A DNA stretch of 12,636 bases from an uncultured Eubacteriales bacterium (GTDB lineage: Bacteria > Bacillota > Clostridia > Christensenellales > UMGS416), in the NCBI GenBank assembly GCA_900542005.1, contig UQLW01000056.1, forward strand, positions 1 through 12,636. The letters are read 5' to 3'. Both the position numbers and the translations under genes were made by a program. This document shows positions 1-5,109 of this stretch, piece by piece; positions within the stretch are counted from its first letter, which is position 1, and every line of letters begins with the position of its first letter. A model generated the notes under the pieces. It searched no databases. It was not told where the DNA came from and saw only the letters and a list, made by a program, of their open reading frames with translations.

Positions 1-227
1 GCCCGGCGGCGGTCCTCAGCCGCCAGGGCGAGGCGCTGCGGCTGCTGCAGCCCGAGGCGGCGGGGCCGGCGCTGCGGGCCCTGGCCCGCGACTTCGTCCA
101 GCGCCATATCTTTCCCTGGCTCAACCGGATCATGCTCCGCCAATATCCCAAGGAGGCCGAGCCGGCGCTTGTGGAAGCGGGCTTTGCCCGGGATATGATG
201 GATTGGGTGCTCTGGCGCAGCCGGTAG
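1..227 (+). CDS. C-terminal end of an unidentified protein (5' partial)
   Basis: An open frame enters from the left edge (codons in phase with position 3) and stops at TAG 225-227, leaving about 74 residues. The visible part is rich in Ala, Leu and Arg, looks helical, and contains the segment FVQRHIFPWLNRIM and a tail ending DWVLWRSR. I do not recognise the family. A stretch near the end (LVEAGFARDMMDWVLW) is faintly like the last strand of Lhr-type helicases, and the RHIFPWL stretch is faintly like TorD-type chaperones; neither is strong enough to call. It is separated from the next operon by a promoter beginning only 14 bases after the stop, so it probably belongs to a different transcript. 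Codon use and GC match the neighbours. Confidence 0.6.
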   Translation, partial: PAAVLSRQGEALRLLQPEAAGPALRALARDFVQRHIFPWLNRIMLRQYPKEAEPALVEAGFARDMMDWVLWRSR

Positions 228-240
228 CCCAGGATGGCCG

Positions 241-269
241 TTGACAGGGGATGCGGCTGCTGATAAGAT
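241..269 (+). promoter_or_regulatory. Sigma-A-type promoter of the thioredoxin/polyferredoxin operon
   Basis: A perfect -35 box TTGACA (241-246) is followed after exactly 17 bases by TAAGAT (264-269), one base off the TATAAT consensus. Transcription would start near 276, about 35 bases before the ATG at 310, leaving a short leader with no visible regulatory structure. This suggests strong, largely constitutive expression of the three genes downstream. Confidence 0.8.
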
Positions 270-309
270 AGCGTAAACACACCCAAATACCTGGACGAAG
301 GAGGAAACC

Positions 310-909
310 ATGACCCAGCTGAAACGGCTATGGCGCGCTGCGGTATGCCTGGCGGCGGCGCTGGCGCTTACCGCCTGCGCCGCCCAGGCGCCCACGACGG
401 AGGCGGCAGAGCGCACAACCCCGGCCCCGGCGGCCGGAACCCAGGAGGACGCGGGCATCATGAGCAGCTTTTCCACCACCGACCTGGAAGGGAACCCGGT
501 GGACGCCTCCCTGCTGGAGCAGTATAAGCTGACAATGGTGAACGTATGGACGACCAACTGCGGCTACTGCCTCAAGGAGATGCCGGATCTGGGCGAGCTG
601 GCCGCCGAATACGAGCCCAAGGGCGTGCGCATCCTGGGGCTGGTAGCGGACGTGTTCAATTCCGATGGCAGCATCAGCGAAAGCCAGCTGGAGACCGCGC
701 AGCAGATTGTCGCCCAGACCAAGGCGGATTATCCCCATATACTCCCCTCCCAGGAGCTCTATGGCATCCTGGCAAGCGTCAGCGCGGTTCCCACCACCTT
801 CTTTGTCGACAGCCAGGGGCGCCAGGTTGGCAGCGCCTATGCCGGCGCTCAGGATAAGAACGGCTGGATTGACATCATCGAGCGGACGCTTCTGGAGGTG
901 GAGGAATGA
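310..909 (+). CDS. TlpA-like thioredoxin-fold lipoprotein
   Basis: This 199-residue protein has a lipoprotein signal: basic start, hydrophobic stretch, lipobox LTAC with the lipidated Cys at residue 23. A low-complexity Ala/Thr/Pro linker (about 24-48) precedes a thioredoxin fold. The active site is C84-G-Y-C87 in the context VWTTNCGYCLKEMP, and the cis-proline loop is VPTTFFVD (Pro161). By family knowledge, TlpA/ResA-like proteins reduce or relay electrons to extracytoplasmic disulfides or act in peroxide reduction; here it would sit on the outer face of the membrane. The start is set by AGGAGG at 299-304. Its stop overlaps the ATG of the next gene (ATGA, 906-909), implying translational coupling to the CXXC peptide and polyferredoxin. 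No CcdA or DsbD gene is visible nearby, so the adjacent Fe-S membrane protein may be the electron donor; that is inference. Confidence 0.92.
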   Translation: MTQLKRLWRAAVCLAAALALTACAAQAPTTEAAERTTPAPAAGTQEDAGIMSSFSTTDLEGNPVDASLLEQYKLTMVNVWTTNCGYCLKEMPDLGELAAEYEPKGVRILGLVADVFNSDGSISESQLETAQQIVAQTKADYPHILPSQELYGILASVSAVPTTFFVDSQGRQVGSAYAGAQDKNGWIDIIERTLLEVEE

Positions 910-1052
910 AACGGCTGAGGCGGTATGGGGCAGGGGCCGTCCTGCTGCTGCTGGGGGCGGCCTTTCTGGCGATAGGCGCGCTCCGGGGCGAGGCGGAGAT
1001 CGTATTCCGCAAGGCGGCCAACATCTGCATGGAGTGTATCGGGCTTGGTTAG
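906..1052 (+). CDS. CD1871A-family small CXXC membrane protein
   Basis: A 48-residue ORF starts at ATG 906-908 inside the stop of the thioredoxin gene and ends at TAG 1050-1052. It has a basic N-terminus (MKRLRRYG), one hydrophobic helix (about 9-26), a polar stretch, and a C-terminal C41-M-E-C44 followed by IGLG. This matches my memory of the CD1871A family of clostridial CXXC-motif peptides, whose function is not established. By the positive-inside rule the N-terminus is cytoplasmic and the CXXC lies on the outer face, the same side as the thioredoxin. Four-base overlap upstream and eight-base overlap downstream place it tightly between its partners. I infer that it passes electrons between the polyferredoxin and the thioredoxin, or anchors them together. 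Its size makes it easy for automated annotation to miss. Confidence 0.85.
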   Translation: MKRLRRYGAGAVLLLLGAAFLAIGALRGEAEIVFRKAANICMECIGLG

Positions 1053-1947
1053 GGCGCTGCGCTGGCTTAAAGCCCGGGCCCGCACGGTGGTCCAGCTTTG
1101 CTTTACCGCCCTGGGGAATGGATATGCGGCGGGCTTTGCCCAGGGAAAAATCTATAAGGGCAAGGGCAAGCTTGTCTGCATGCCGGGGTTGAATTGCTAT
1201 TCCTGCCCCGGCGCCCTGGGGGCGTGCCCCATCGGTTCCCTTCAGGCTGTTTTGGCCGACCGGAATCACCGCTTCGCCTTTTATGTGGTCGGTTTTTTGC
1301 TGGTCTTTGGCGCGCTGCTGGGGCGTCTGGTATGCGGCTGGCTGTGCCCCTTTGGCCTGGTGCAGGACCTGCTGTATAAGATCCCCTTTGTGCGGAAAAG
1401 GAAAAAGCTGCCGGGCGACCGATGGCTCCGATACCTCAAATATGGTATCCTGGCCGGTTTTGTCATCATCCTGCCGCTGACAGTGCTGGATATCGTGGGG
1501 CAGGGGCGGCCCTGGTTCTGCCAGTATATCTGCCCCTCAGGCACGCTTTTTGCCGGGATCCCGCTGATCGCGGCCAATCCGCCGCTGCAGGCGGCCCTGG
1601 GCTGGCTTTTCACCTGGAAGGCGGCGATCCTGGCGGTGCTTGTCGTGCTGTCGGTGTTTGTATACCGGCCCTTCTGCCGGTATCTATGCCCGCTGGGCGC
1701 GATTTATGGACTTTTCAACCCGATTGCCCTGTATCGCTATGAGATTGATCCCAGCCGGTGCACCGCCTGCGGGCGCTGCCAGAAGGCCTGCAAGCTGGAT
1801 ATTCCGGTATACCGGCAGCCCAACAGCCCCGAATGCATCCGCTGCGGGGCATGCCGCAGGGCGTGCCCCGAGGGCGCGATCCATTCCACCCTTCCCCGAA
1901 AGAAGACGCGCGCCCAGACCCAAGGCGGCCTTGACGGCCGGCTGTAA
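1045..1947 (+). CDS. NapH-like polytopic 4Fe-4S membrane protein
   Basis: A 300-residue protein with several membrane segments (about 76-97, 131-150, 160-177 and 187-208) and many cysteines. Three Cx3CP motifs, C97/C101, C159/C163 and C211/C215, are the signature of the NapH/CcoG/YccM-like group. At the C-terminus are two classical 4Fe-4S ferredoxin motifs: C239, C242, C245, C249 and C264, C267, C270, C274-Pro. An additional cysteine group (C45, C51, C54, C61) precedes the first helix. By family knowledge such proteins move electrons between cytoplasmic Fe-S clusters and the membrane or its outer face. The start is TTG at 1045, overlapping the previous stop by eight bases, with GGAG at 1031-1034 as a modest RBS; translational coupling is likely. 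The basic tail after the clusters suggests a cytoplasmic end. With the thioredoxin and CXXC peptide it forms a probable thiol-redox relay. Confidence 0.9.
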   Translation: MVRALRWLKARARTVVQLCFTALGNGYAAGFAQGKIYKGKGKLVCMPGLNCYSCPGALGACPIGSLQAVLADRNHRFAFYVVGFLLVFGALLGRLVCGWLCPFGLVQDLLYKIPFVRKRKKLPGDRWLRYLKYGILAGFVIILPLTVLDIVGQGRPWFCQYICPSGTLFAGIPLIAANPPLQAALGWLFTWKAAILAVLVVLSVFVYRPFCRYLCPLGAIYGLFNPIALYRYEIDPSRCTACGRCQKACKLDIPVYRQPNSPECIRCGACRRACPEGAIHSTLPRKKTRAQTQGGLDGRL

Positions 1948-1955
1948 TGGAAGCG

Positions 1956-1995
1956 AAAAGCTCCGGTATCCAGGCAGTGGATACCGGAGCTTTTT
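1956..1995. terminator. Strong bidirectional terminator between convergent operons
   Basis: A perfect 16-bp stem (1956-1971 with 1979-1994) encloses a 7-base loop. It has an A-run on one side and a T-run on the other, so it can end transcription in both directions. It lies 8 bases after the polyferredoxin stop and 13 bases from the stop of the convergent Spo0A-like gene. Confidence 0.93.
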
Positions 1996-2007
1996 ATACC
2001 GGTGGAG

Positions 2008-2391
2008 CTAGGCGTGGGGCTGATCTTTCCCGACGCGCCGGTACAGGGCCAGGAGAAAGGACTGCGGCGAAGGAGGCTGCAGGCAGGGTGCCCCCATGAT
2101 GGCGGCGAGCGCATCGGGCAGCCGGGTGGCTGCGGCGGACAAAAAGGTGCGCAGGTTACCGTATACCAGGCGGTGGGTAATATGGGCGCGCTGGGCCAGC
2201 GGCCAATAAATATCCGGTGAGAAGCGGATATCCTCGGGCGCCTTGCCGCAGCGCTGCATAAGGTACACCGCCGACGCGGCCAGGCTGTAGCCGCGGAAAC
2301 CTTCCAGCGGGGCCAGCGATTGAAAGACGGCGGTGTTCTCGATCCGATGGCTGCCGGCTTCCAGGTCCGGCGGAAGCTCAATGATATGCAT
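2008..2391 (-). CDS. Stand-alone Spo0A C-terminal-like protein
   Basis: A 127-residue protein with no receiver domain. Read against the Spo0A effector domain it keeps the order of landmarks: a hydrophobic helix then FRGYSLAASAVYLM (32-45; Spo0A has a GY-containing helix here), then SPDIYWPLAQRAHITHRLVYGNLRTFL (58-84; aligned with the LYPDIA recognition-helix region), then LAAIMG (95-100) and PSPQSFLLAL (107-116). The recognition helix is clearly diverged from the VERAIRHAI of Spo0A, so DNA specificity should differ or DNA binding may be lost. The RBS is GGGAGG seven bases before ATG 2391, inside the upstream gene; the two reading frames overlap by 14 bases. It shares a bidirectional terminator with the convergent redox operon. 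Without the phospho-acceptor domain it cannot be controlled by phosphorelay in the usual way. The family call comes from my own alignment by eye. Confidence 0.65.
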   Translation of the reverse strand: MHIIELPPDLEAGSHRIENTAVFQSLAPLEGFRGYSLAASAVYLMQRCGKAPEDIRFSPDIYWPLAQRAHITHRLVYGNLRTFLSAAATRLPDALAAIMGAPCLQPPSPQSFLLALYRRVGKDQPHA

Positions 2392-2626
2392 GACGGCCTC
2401 CCTTGCGGTAGCCTTTGAGGCGATACCTGCGGGCGCAATGGCGGCGCGGAGGCTGCGGGGCTCCCAGCAGCCTGCGGCGGATCACGGCGCAGCGGGCCTC
2501 AAGGGCCTGAATCTGCAGCTGAAGCTGCAGGTATTCCATGAGCTGCTCCCTGCCGGCCTCCGAGAGCTGGCTGGCCAGGCGCTGAAGCTGGCTGGAGCGA
2601 ACCCGCCTGCCAAAGGGTCTATCCAT
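2378..2626 (-). CDS. Small helical basic protein, partner of the Spo0A-like protein
   Basis: An 82-residue protein that I do not recognise. Residues 12-54 form a probable amphipathic helix or coiled coil (LQRLASQLSEAGREQLMEYL, then QLQLQIQALEARCAVIRRRL). The tail from 58 onward is strongly basic with Pro, Arg, Lys and Tyr, suggesting nucleic-acid contact. It is the first gene of a two-gene operon and its last 14 bases overlap the start of the Spo0A-like gene. The start at 2626 has GGAACGGAGG immediately upstream, spaced somewhat tightly (two bases), so a slightly different start cannot be excluded. Its promoter is the extended -10 in the palindrome at 2661-2687. It may oligomerise with or modulate the downstream protein; that is inference from the overlap. 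Confidence 0.65.
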   Translation of the reverse strand: MDRPFGRRVRSSQLQRLASQLSEAGREQLMEYLQLQLQIQALEARCAVIRRRLLGAPQPPRRHCARRYRLKGYRKGGRHAYH

Positions 2627-2660
2627 GGCCTCCGTTCCCTTCTCTGTTGTCAGATAGGTA

Positions 2661-2687
2661 TATTATAGCAGTAAAACCGCTATAATA
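2661..2687. promoter_or_regulatory. Palindromic operator/promoter for the Spo0A-like operon
   Basis: Nine-base arms TATTATAGC (2661-2669) and GCTATAATA (2679-2687) form an inverted repeat with a 9-base spacer. On the minus strand the sequence TGCTATAAT (2670 to 2662) is a perfect extended -10, correctly placed (about 36 bases) before the ATG at 2626. Its -35 is poor. The mirror arm gives a TATAAT on the plus strand. A protein bound to the palindrome would cover the -10 and repress the minus operon; the divergent CI-like repressor is the obvious candidate. Confidence 0.6.
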
Positions 2688-2719
2688 CCACATAAAATCG
2701 AAAACGGGTATGAGATTGA

Positions 2720-2749
2720 TTGAAAAGTACGGACACTGTTTGATATGCT
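2720..2749 (+). promoter_or_regulatory. Probable promoter of the CI-like HTH gene
   Basis: TTGAAA (2720-2725) is followed after 18 bases by TATGCT (2744-2749), preceded by TG one base upstream, which makes an extended -10. The predicted start near 2756 leaves a leader of about 30 bases before the TTG start at 2787. An alternative -10 is CATAAT at 2752-2757. Confidence 0.5.
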
Positions 2750-2786
2750 TACATAATTAAAGAGAGCATGAAGGAAAGGCGGCGTA

Positions 2787-3161
2787 TTGAACAAGATGCG
2801 GACACTCCAAGAGCGGCTGATGTTCCTGATGGAAACCGTCGATACGACGCCTGGCAAGCTAAGCCGGGACCTAGGCAAGGAACGCAGCTATATCAGCCAG
2901 ATCCTGAAAGGAAAGATCAGGACGCCCAGGCCGGAATTTTTTGAATACCTGCAGAGCCGGTACAACGTAAATCCGGCCTGGATGAAAACCGGCGAGGGCG
3001 AGCCCTTTCTGGAAGGCGGGAAGCAGAACAATATACCGGCGGCCTCGTTGGTCAATCTGATCAATCATCTATCGCCCGACCGGCGGTCGGCTGCGATCGT
3101 GGTGCTTCGGGCCATGGCCAAGGCGGATGAGGCGGAGGCCGGAAAGCGGAAGAAGCCGTAG
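2787..3161 (+). CDS. XRE/CI-like helix-turn-helix repressor
   Basis: A 124-residue protein with an N-terminal Cro/CI-type five-helix domain (about 6-62). The helix-turn-helix is GKLSRDLGKERSYISQILKG, followed by a segment with the motif NVNPAWMKTGEGEPFL (61-75) that is typical of phage-repressor-like HTH proteins. The C-terminal part (86-112) is a short helical segment and the tail is Lys-rich; there is no peptidase (LexA-type) domain. The start is TTG at 2787 with AAGGAAAGG seven bases upstream; the in-frame ATG at 2796 is too far from that site. It is divergent from the Spo0A-like operon across a palindromic region and probably controls it and/or itself. It is followed by its own terminator and by the AT-rich island, so a relict mobile-element origin is possible. 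Confidence 0.85.
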   Translation: MNKMRTLQERLMFLMETVDTTPGKLSRDLGKERSYISQILKGKIRTPRPEFFEYLQSRYNVNPAWMKTGEGEPFLEGGKQNNIPAASLVNLINHLSPDRRSAAIVVLRAMAKADEAEAGKRKKP

Positions 3162-3202
3162 CCGGGCTATCAGCGGGAGGGCCCGCATACAAGACGGACA
3201 AG

Positions 3203-3239
3203 GGCGGAAGGCGCGTGGTTTTCACGGCTTCCGCCTTTT
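3203..3239 (+). terminator. Terminator of the CI-like HTH gene
   Basis: Outer stem GGCGGAAG (3203-3210) with CTTCCGCC (3228-3235), inner stem CGTG/CACG, then TTTT. It lies about 40 bases after the stop at 3161. Confidence 0.8.
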
Positions 3240-3359
3240 ATGTGCCGGGAGTAGCCAAAGGCCGTTAAGGCGAAGGCAAGACGATACGATGATCCCATAC
3301 TCATTCAGAAACGATGTAGAACGGTTGGTTACTAAATACGTTCATGAGCACATCAATCG

Positions 3360-3399
3360 AAAAGACGGCCTCACTGCTGTTGAAATCAGCAGTAAGGCC
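3360..3399 (-). terminator. Probable terminator of the AT-rich island genes (minus strand)
   Basis: A 13-bp stem with one mismatch (3367-3379 with 3387-3399) encloses a 7-base loop. On the minus strand it is followed by GTCTTTTCG, a short U-run. It lies 118 bases beyond the stop of the membrane-protein gene (3517), with no ORF of note in between. Confidence 0.55.
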
Positions 3400-3516
3400 G
3401 CGTAATCGCTTGCAACGCTACGATAAGTTTTTATTATTGCTTTTGCATCCTGGAATCGTCCAATTATGGCAAGGCCCGTTCCATGTTTCCCCAACGAAAT
3501 GTTTTTGACGGCTTTT

Positions 3517-3939
3517 TTATCCTATTTTAGGCTCGACGTTATTCAGCTTTTTTTGCTTTCCCCCGCCGATAAATCCAACGATTGTAATTGGCAATCCGAA
3601 GATGACATAAATAGGGAAGCATATCGTACCAATCAAATACAGCGTTGCTGCAAACTTAGCGCCGCCGCTTCTTTTACCTGCATAAGAAATCCATCCAATC
3701 AAGCAACCCAAAACAAAGGTCACAATATGGAGACATAGCAGGATCACAGCAGCATACAGGAAATTCATAGCGGGAGAGGACAGGCCAAGCATCTGAAATG
3801 CGAATCTGAAATATGCCCCTACTGCCTCGATATAATCGGCCCCGCCTGCGCGGATAACTGCGCCACCGAAGGTCCAGATCAGCCAGGCAGAATAGACAGT
3901 GGCTAAAACATTGGATACCCAAAGCGTTTTGCTGCGCAT
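3517..3939 (-). CDS. Hypothetical membrane protein of the AT-rich island
   Basis: A 140-residue, strongly hydrophobic protein that I do not recognise. Probable membrane segments lie near 7-28, 57-86 (long enough for more than one pass with 40-52) and 95-125, with a short basic tail KQKK (128-131). Basic residues between segments (GKRSGGAK, 88-95) suggest that loop is cytoplasmic. The start at 3939 has GGGGGAT about eight bases upstream and sits 12 bases after the stop of the lipoprotein gene, so the two are co-transcribed. GC content and codon choice are visibly more AT-rich than the genes outside 3240-4660, consistent with acquisition by transfer. It may anchor or accompany the lipoprotein at the cell surface; no catalytic motif is visible. 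Confidence 0.8.
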   Translation of the reverse strand: MRSKTLWVSNVLATVYSAWLIWTFGGAVIRAGGADYIEAVGAYFRFAFQMLGLSSPAMNFLYAAVILLCLHIVTFVLGCLIGWISYAGKRSGGAKFAATLYLIGTICFPIYVIFGLPITIVGFIGGGKQKKLNNVEPKIG

Positions 3940-3951
3940 CGGCTTATCCCC

Positions 3952-4434
3952 CTACTGCGCAGCTTCAAGCAATTTTTTGCTCACGCGTGTTTGAACGTCA
4001 AGATAATAGGCAATCTCCTTAGCGTTCATATCTTCATTTTCCCATTTTGCAAAATCCTCACTAAACTCGGCATACCTTTTCATAAACCCGGCGTAATCGG
4101 TAAGAAGCTCCATATCCGTACCATCAGATGCGGCGTACTTGTTCATAAATTCGACATACTCATCGATAAACGATTCATAGCTATCCATCGCAGCCTTAAA
4201 ATCAGGATCGATGTCCCCGCTGTCCTCTGATGCAGCGTCTGTAGCTTGGGTGGTTGTGGTAGCTTCGGCAGTTGTGGTGGCTTCAGCGGTTGTGGTAGCT
4301 TCAGTGGTTGTAGTAGCTTGGGCGGTTGTGGTAGATTCAGTGGTTGTGGTAGCTTCAGTGGGGTTTGTTATGCTGCTGCATCCTGTCAGCAGCAGGGCCC
4401 AGCAAAACGACAGTACGATGATAACCTTTTTCAT
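3952..4434 (-). CDS. Thr-repeat lipoprotein with DUF6591-like C-terminal domain
   Basis: A 160-residue lipoprotein: signal MKKVIIVLSFCWALLL, lipobox LTGC with Cys19. Residues 27-65 are a low-complexity spacer built from six-residue units of the type (E/Q)ATTT(T/A), encoded by imperfect 18-bp tandem repeats. The C-terminal domain (about 75-160) is acidic and helical with recurring aromatic residues (DSYESFIDEYVEFMNKY, then YAGFMKRYAEFSEDFAKW). It resembles a clostridial lipoprotein family that I recall as DUF6591; its function is not known. The start at 4434 has GAGGAG six bases upstream. The Thr-rich stalk probably holds the domain away from the membrane. It heads an operon with the membrane protein at 3517-3939. 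The region is AT-richer than its surroundings. Confidence 0.85.
   Translation of the reverse strand: MKKVIIVLSFCWALLLTGCSSITNPTEATTTTESTTTAQATTTTEATTTAEATTTAEATTTTQATDAASEDSGDIDPDFKAAMDSYESFIDEYVEFMNKYAASDGTDMELLTDYAGFMKRYAEFSEDFAKWENEDMNAKEIAYYLDVQTRVSKKLLEAAQ
4240..4356 (-). repeat. 18-bp tandem repeat encoding a Thr-rich stalk
   Basis: About 6.5 imperfect copies of an 18-bp unit lie inside the lipoprotein gene, each encoding a hexapeptide such as EATTTT, ESTTTA or EATTTA. Copies differ by point changes but keep length, so expansion or contraction would stay in frame. Confidence 0.85.
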
Positions 4435-4616
4435 GTTCTTCTCCTCTCATTATTTGCCTTAAGAAACCAAATCCAATCTACACCGTTTTTCCGGCATGAG
4501 ACATAGATTAATTTTGCTTTTTAAGATATTTGCTTTTTCGCATAGATGAAGGATATTTCAGCGGCTGCTCTAATCGACTTGCAAAATAACTGAGATATTT
4601 TATTGATAAGTTGATA

Positions 4617-4649
4617 AAAATGCGCTTGGACGGATCCAAAGCGCATTTT
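4617..4649. terminator. Hairpin with flanking A/T runs, likely terminator or insulator
   Basis: Arms AAAATGCGCTTGGA (4617-4630) and the complementary 4635-4649 with one bulged base enclose the loop CGGA. The minus-strand side is followed by five Ts, so it would work best on transcripts coming leftward, insulating the lipoprotein operon. No gene that it obviously serves is visible to its right; the plus-strand side ends in TTTTA. Confidence 0.6.
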
Positions 4650-5037
4650 AGGATTTATTATCGGGTTATAAAGAGGTGAATCCAGATACTATTGCCGGGG
4701 AACCGAAGATGCCTCCACTGCTCGCAGGCATGGGACGGGATCGCCCGGTATATTTGGGCTGCAGGGCGGCTCCATCATGAAGGGCTGGATGAAGGAGGAA
4801 AACACCATGATTACCTGCTGCTCCGACGGGACGAGGCCGGTCATTTTCAAAATTGAGCGGTTGGATGAGGCATAAGGCAGAGCGGGCGGCCGTTTATCCG
4901 GCGGAGGCTTCTGCCGGGCTGCCCATACCCGGCGGAATGCCGGGAATAAGGGGCCTGCGGTCTGCAGCGGCCGATAAGGCGGAACAGAAACGTGACCGGC
5001 ATCCCGATGGCGGTCAGGACAGTTTGATAAAAAGGGG
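4650..5037. other. 388-base stretch without a convincing protein gene
   Basis: GC content rises back to the level of the host genome here. Long open frames on either strand have composition unlike a protein and no supporting RBS. What is visible: the 22-codon ORF at 4807-4875; a GTG-started ORF at 4675-4779 behind AGAGG that ends where an in-frame upstream ATG (4777) of the small ORF begins; and several short inverted repeats (for example CCCGGC 4928-4933 with GCCGGG 4939-4944). With a terminator hairpin at each end, it could be a structured RNA or the remains of a decayed gene. Confidence 0.4.
4807..4875 (+). CDS. Possible 22-residue peptide with an excellent RBS
   Basis: ATG 4807 follows AAGGAGG at an ideal distance of about eight bases, and the frame runs to TAA at 4873-4875. 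The peptide begins MITCCSDGTRPVIF and has two adjacent cysteines; it matches no family I know. The same frame can be extended up to an ATG at 4777. It may be a real small protein, a leader peptide of a structured RNA, or the surviving start of a decayed gene. No promoter is certain; TTGGAC (4626-4631), 17 bases, then TAGGAT (4649-4654) is a possible one but overlaps the hairpin. Confidence 0.3.
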   Translation: MITCCSDGTRPVIFKIERLDEA

Positions 5038-5067
5038 AAAAGGCATGGCCACAGGGCCATGCCTTTT
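5038..5067. terminator. Bidirectional terminator after the PstS-like lipoprotein gene
   Basis: A perfect 13-bp stem (5038-5050 with 5055-5067) encloses the loop ACAG, with A-runs and T-runs on both sides. On the minus strand it lies 43 bases after the stop at 5110 and ends in TTTTCCCCTTTTT. It would also stop any plus-strand transcript from the 4650-5037 stretch. Confidence 0.9.
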
Positions 5068-5109
5068 GCTGGAACAGGGCTGCTTTTAGGCGTTTGTATC
5101 CGGCGCGCG

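Noticed and set aside
328..1269. 313-residue open frame on the minus strand
   Set aside because: It is antisense to the thioredoxin and polyferredoxin genes, has Pro/Arg/Gly-rich composition and no RBS; it is a GC-rich shadow frame.
1737..2438. 233-residue minus-strand frame across the Spo0A-like gene and terminator
   Set aside because: It runs through a strong bidirectional terminator and into the convergent gene, and its composition is Pro/Arg/Ser-rich.
3289..3405. 38-codon plus-strand ORF in the AT-rich island
   Set aside because: No RBS upstream, and its 3' third is the hairpin that works better as a minus-strand terminator.
4240..4356. Possible CRISPR array
   Set aside because: The 18-bp units are contiguous without spacers and keep one reading frame coding for a Thr-rich stalk.
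3240..4660. Prophage or transposon
   Set aside because: Only a CI-like HTH gene and composition shift suggest it; no integrase, transposase, terminal repeats or attachment sites were found.
4689..5060. 123-residue minus-strand frame
   Set aside because: Its start lies within the terminator hairpin, and its composition (Pro, Ser, Arg, Cys) does not resemble a folded protein.
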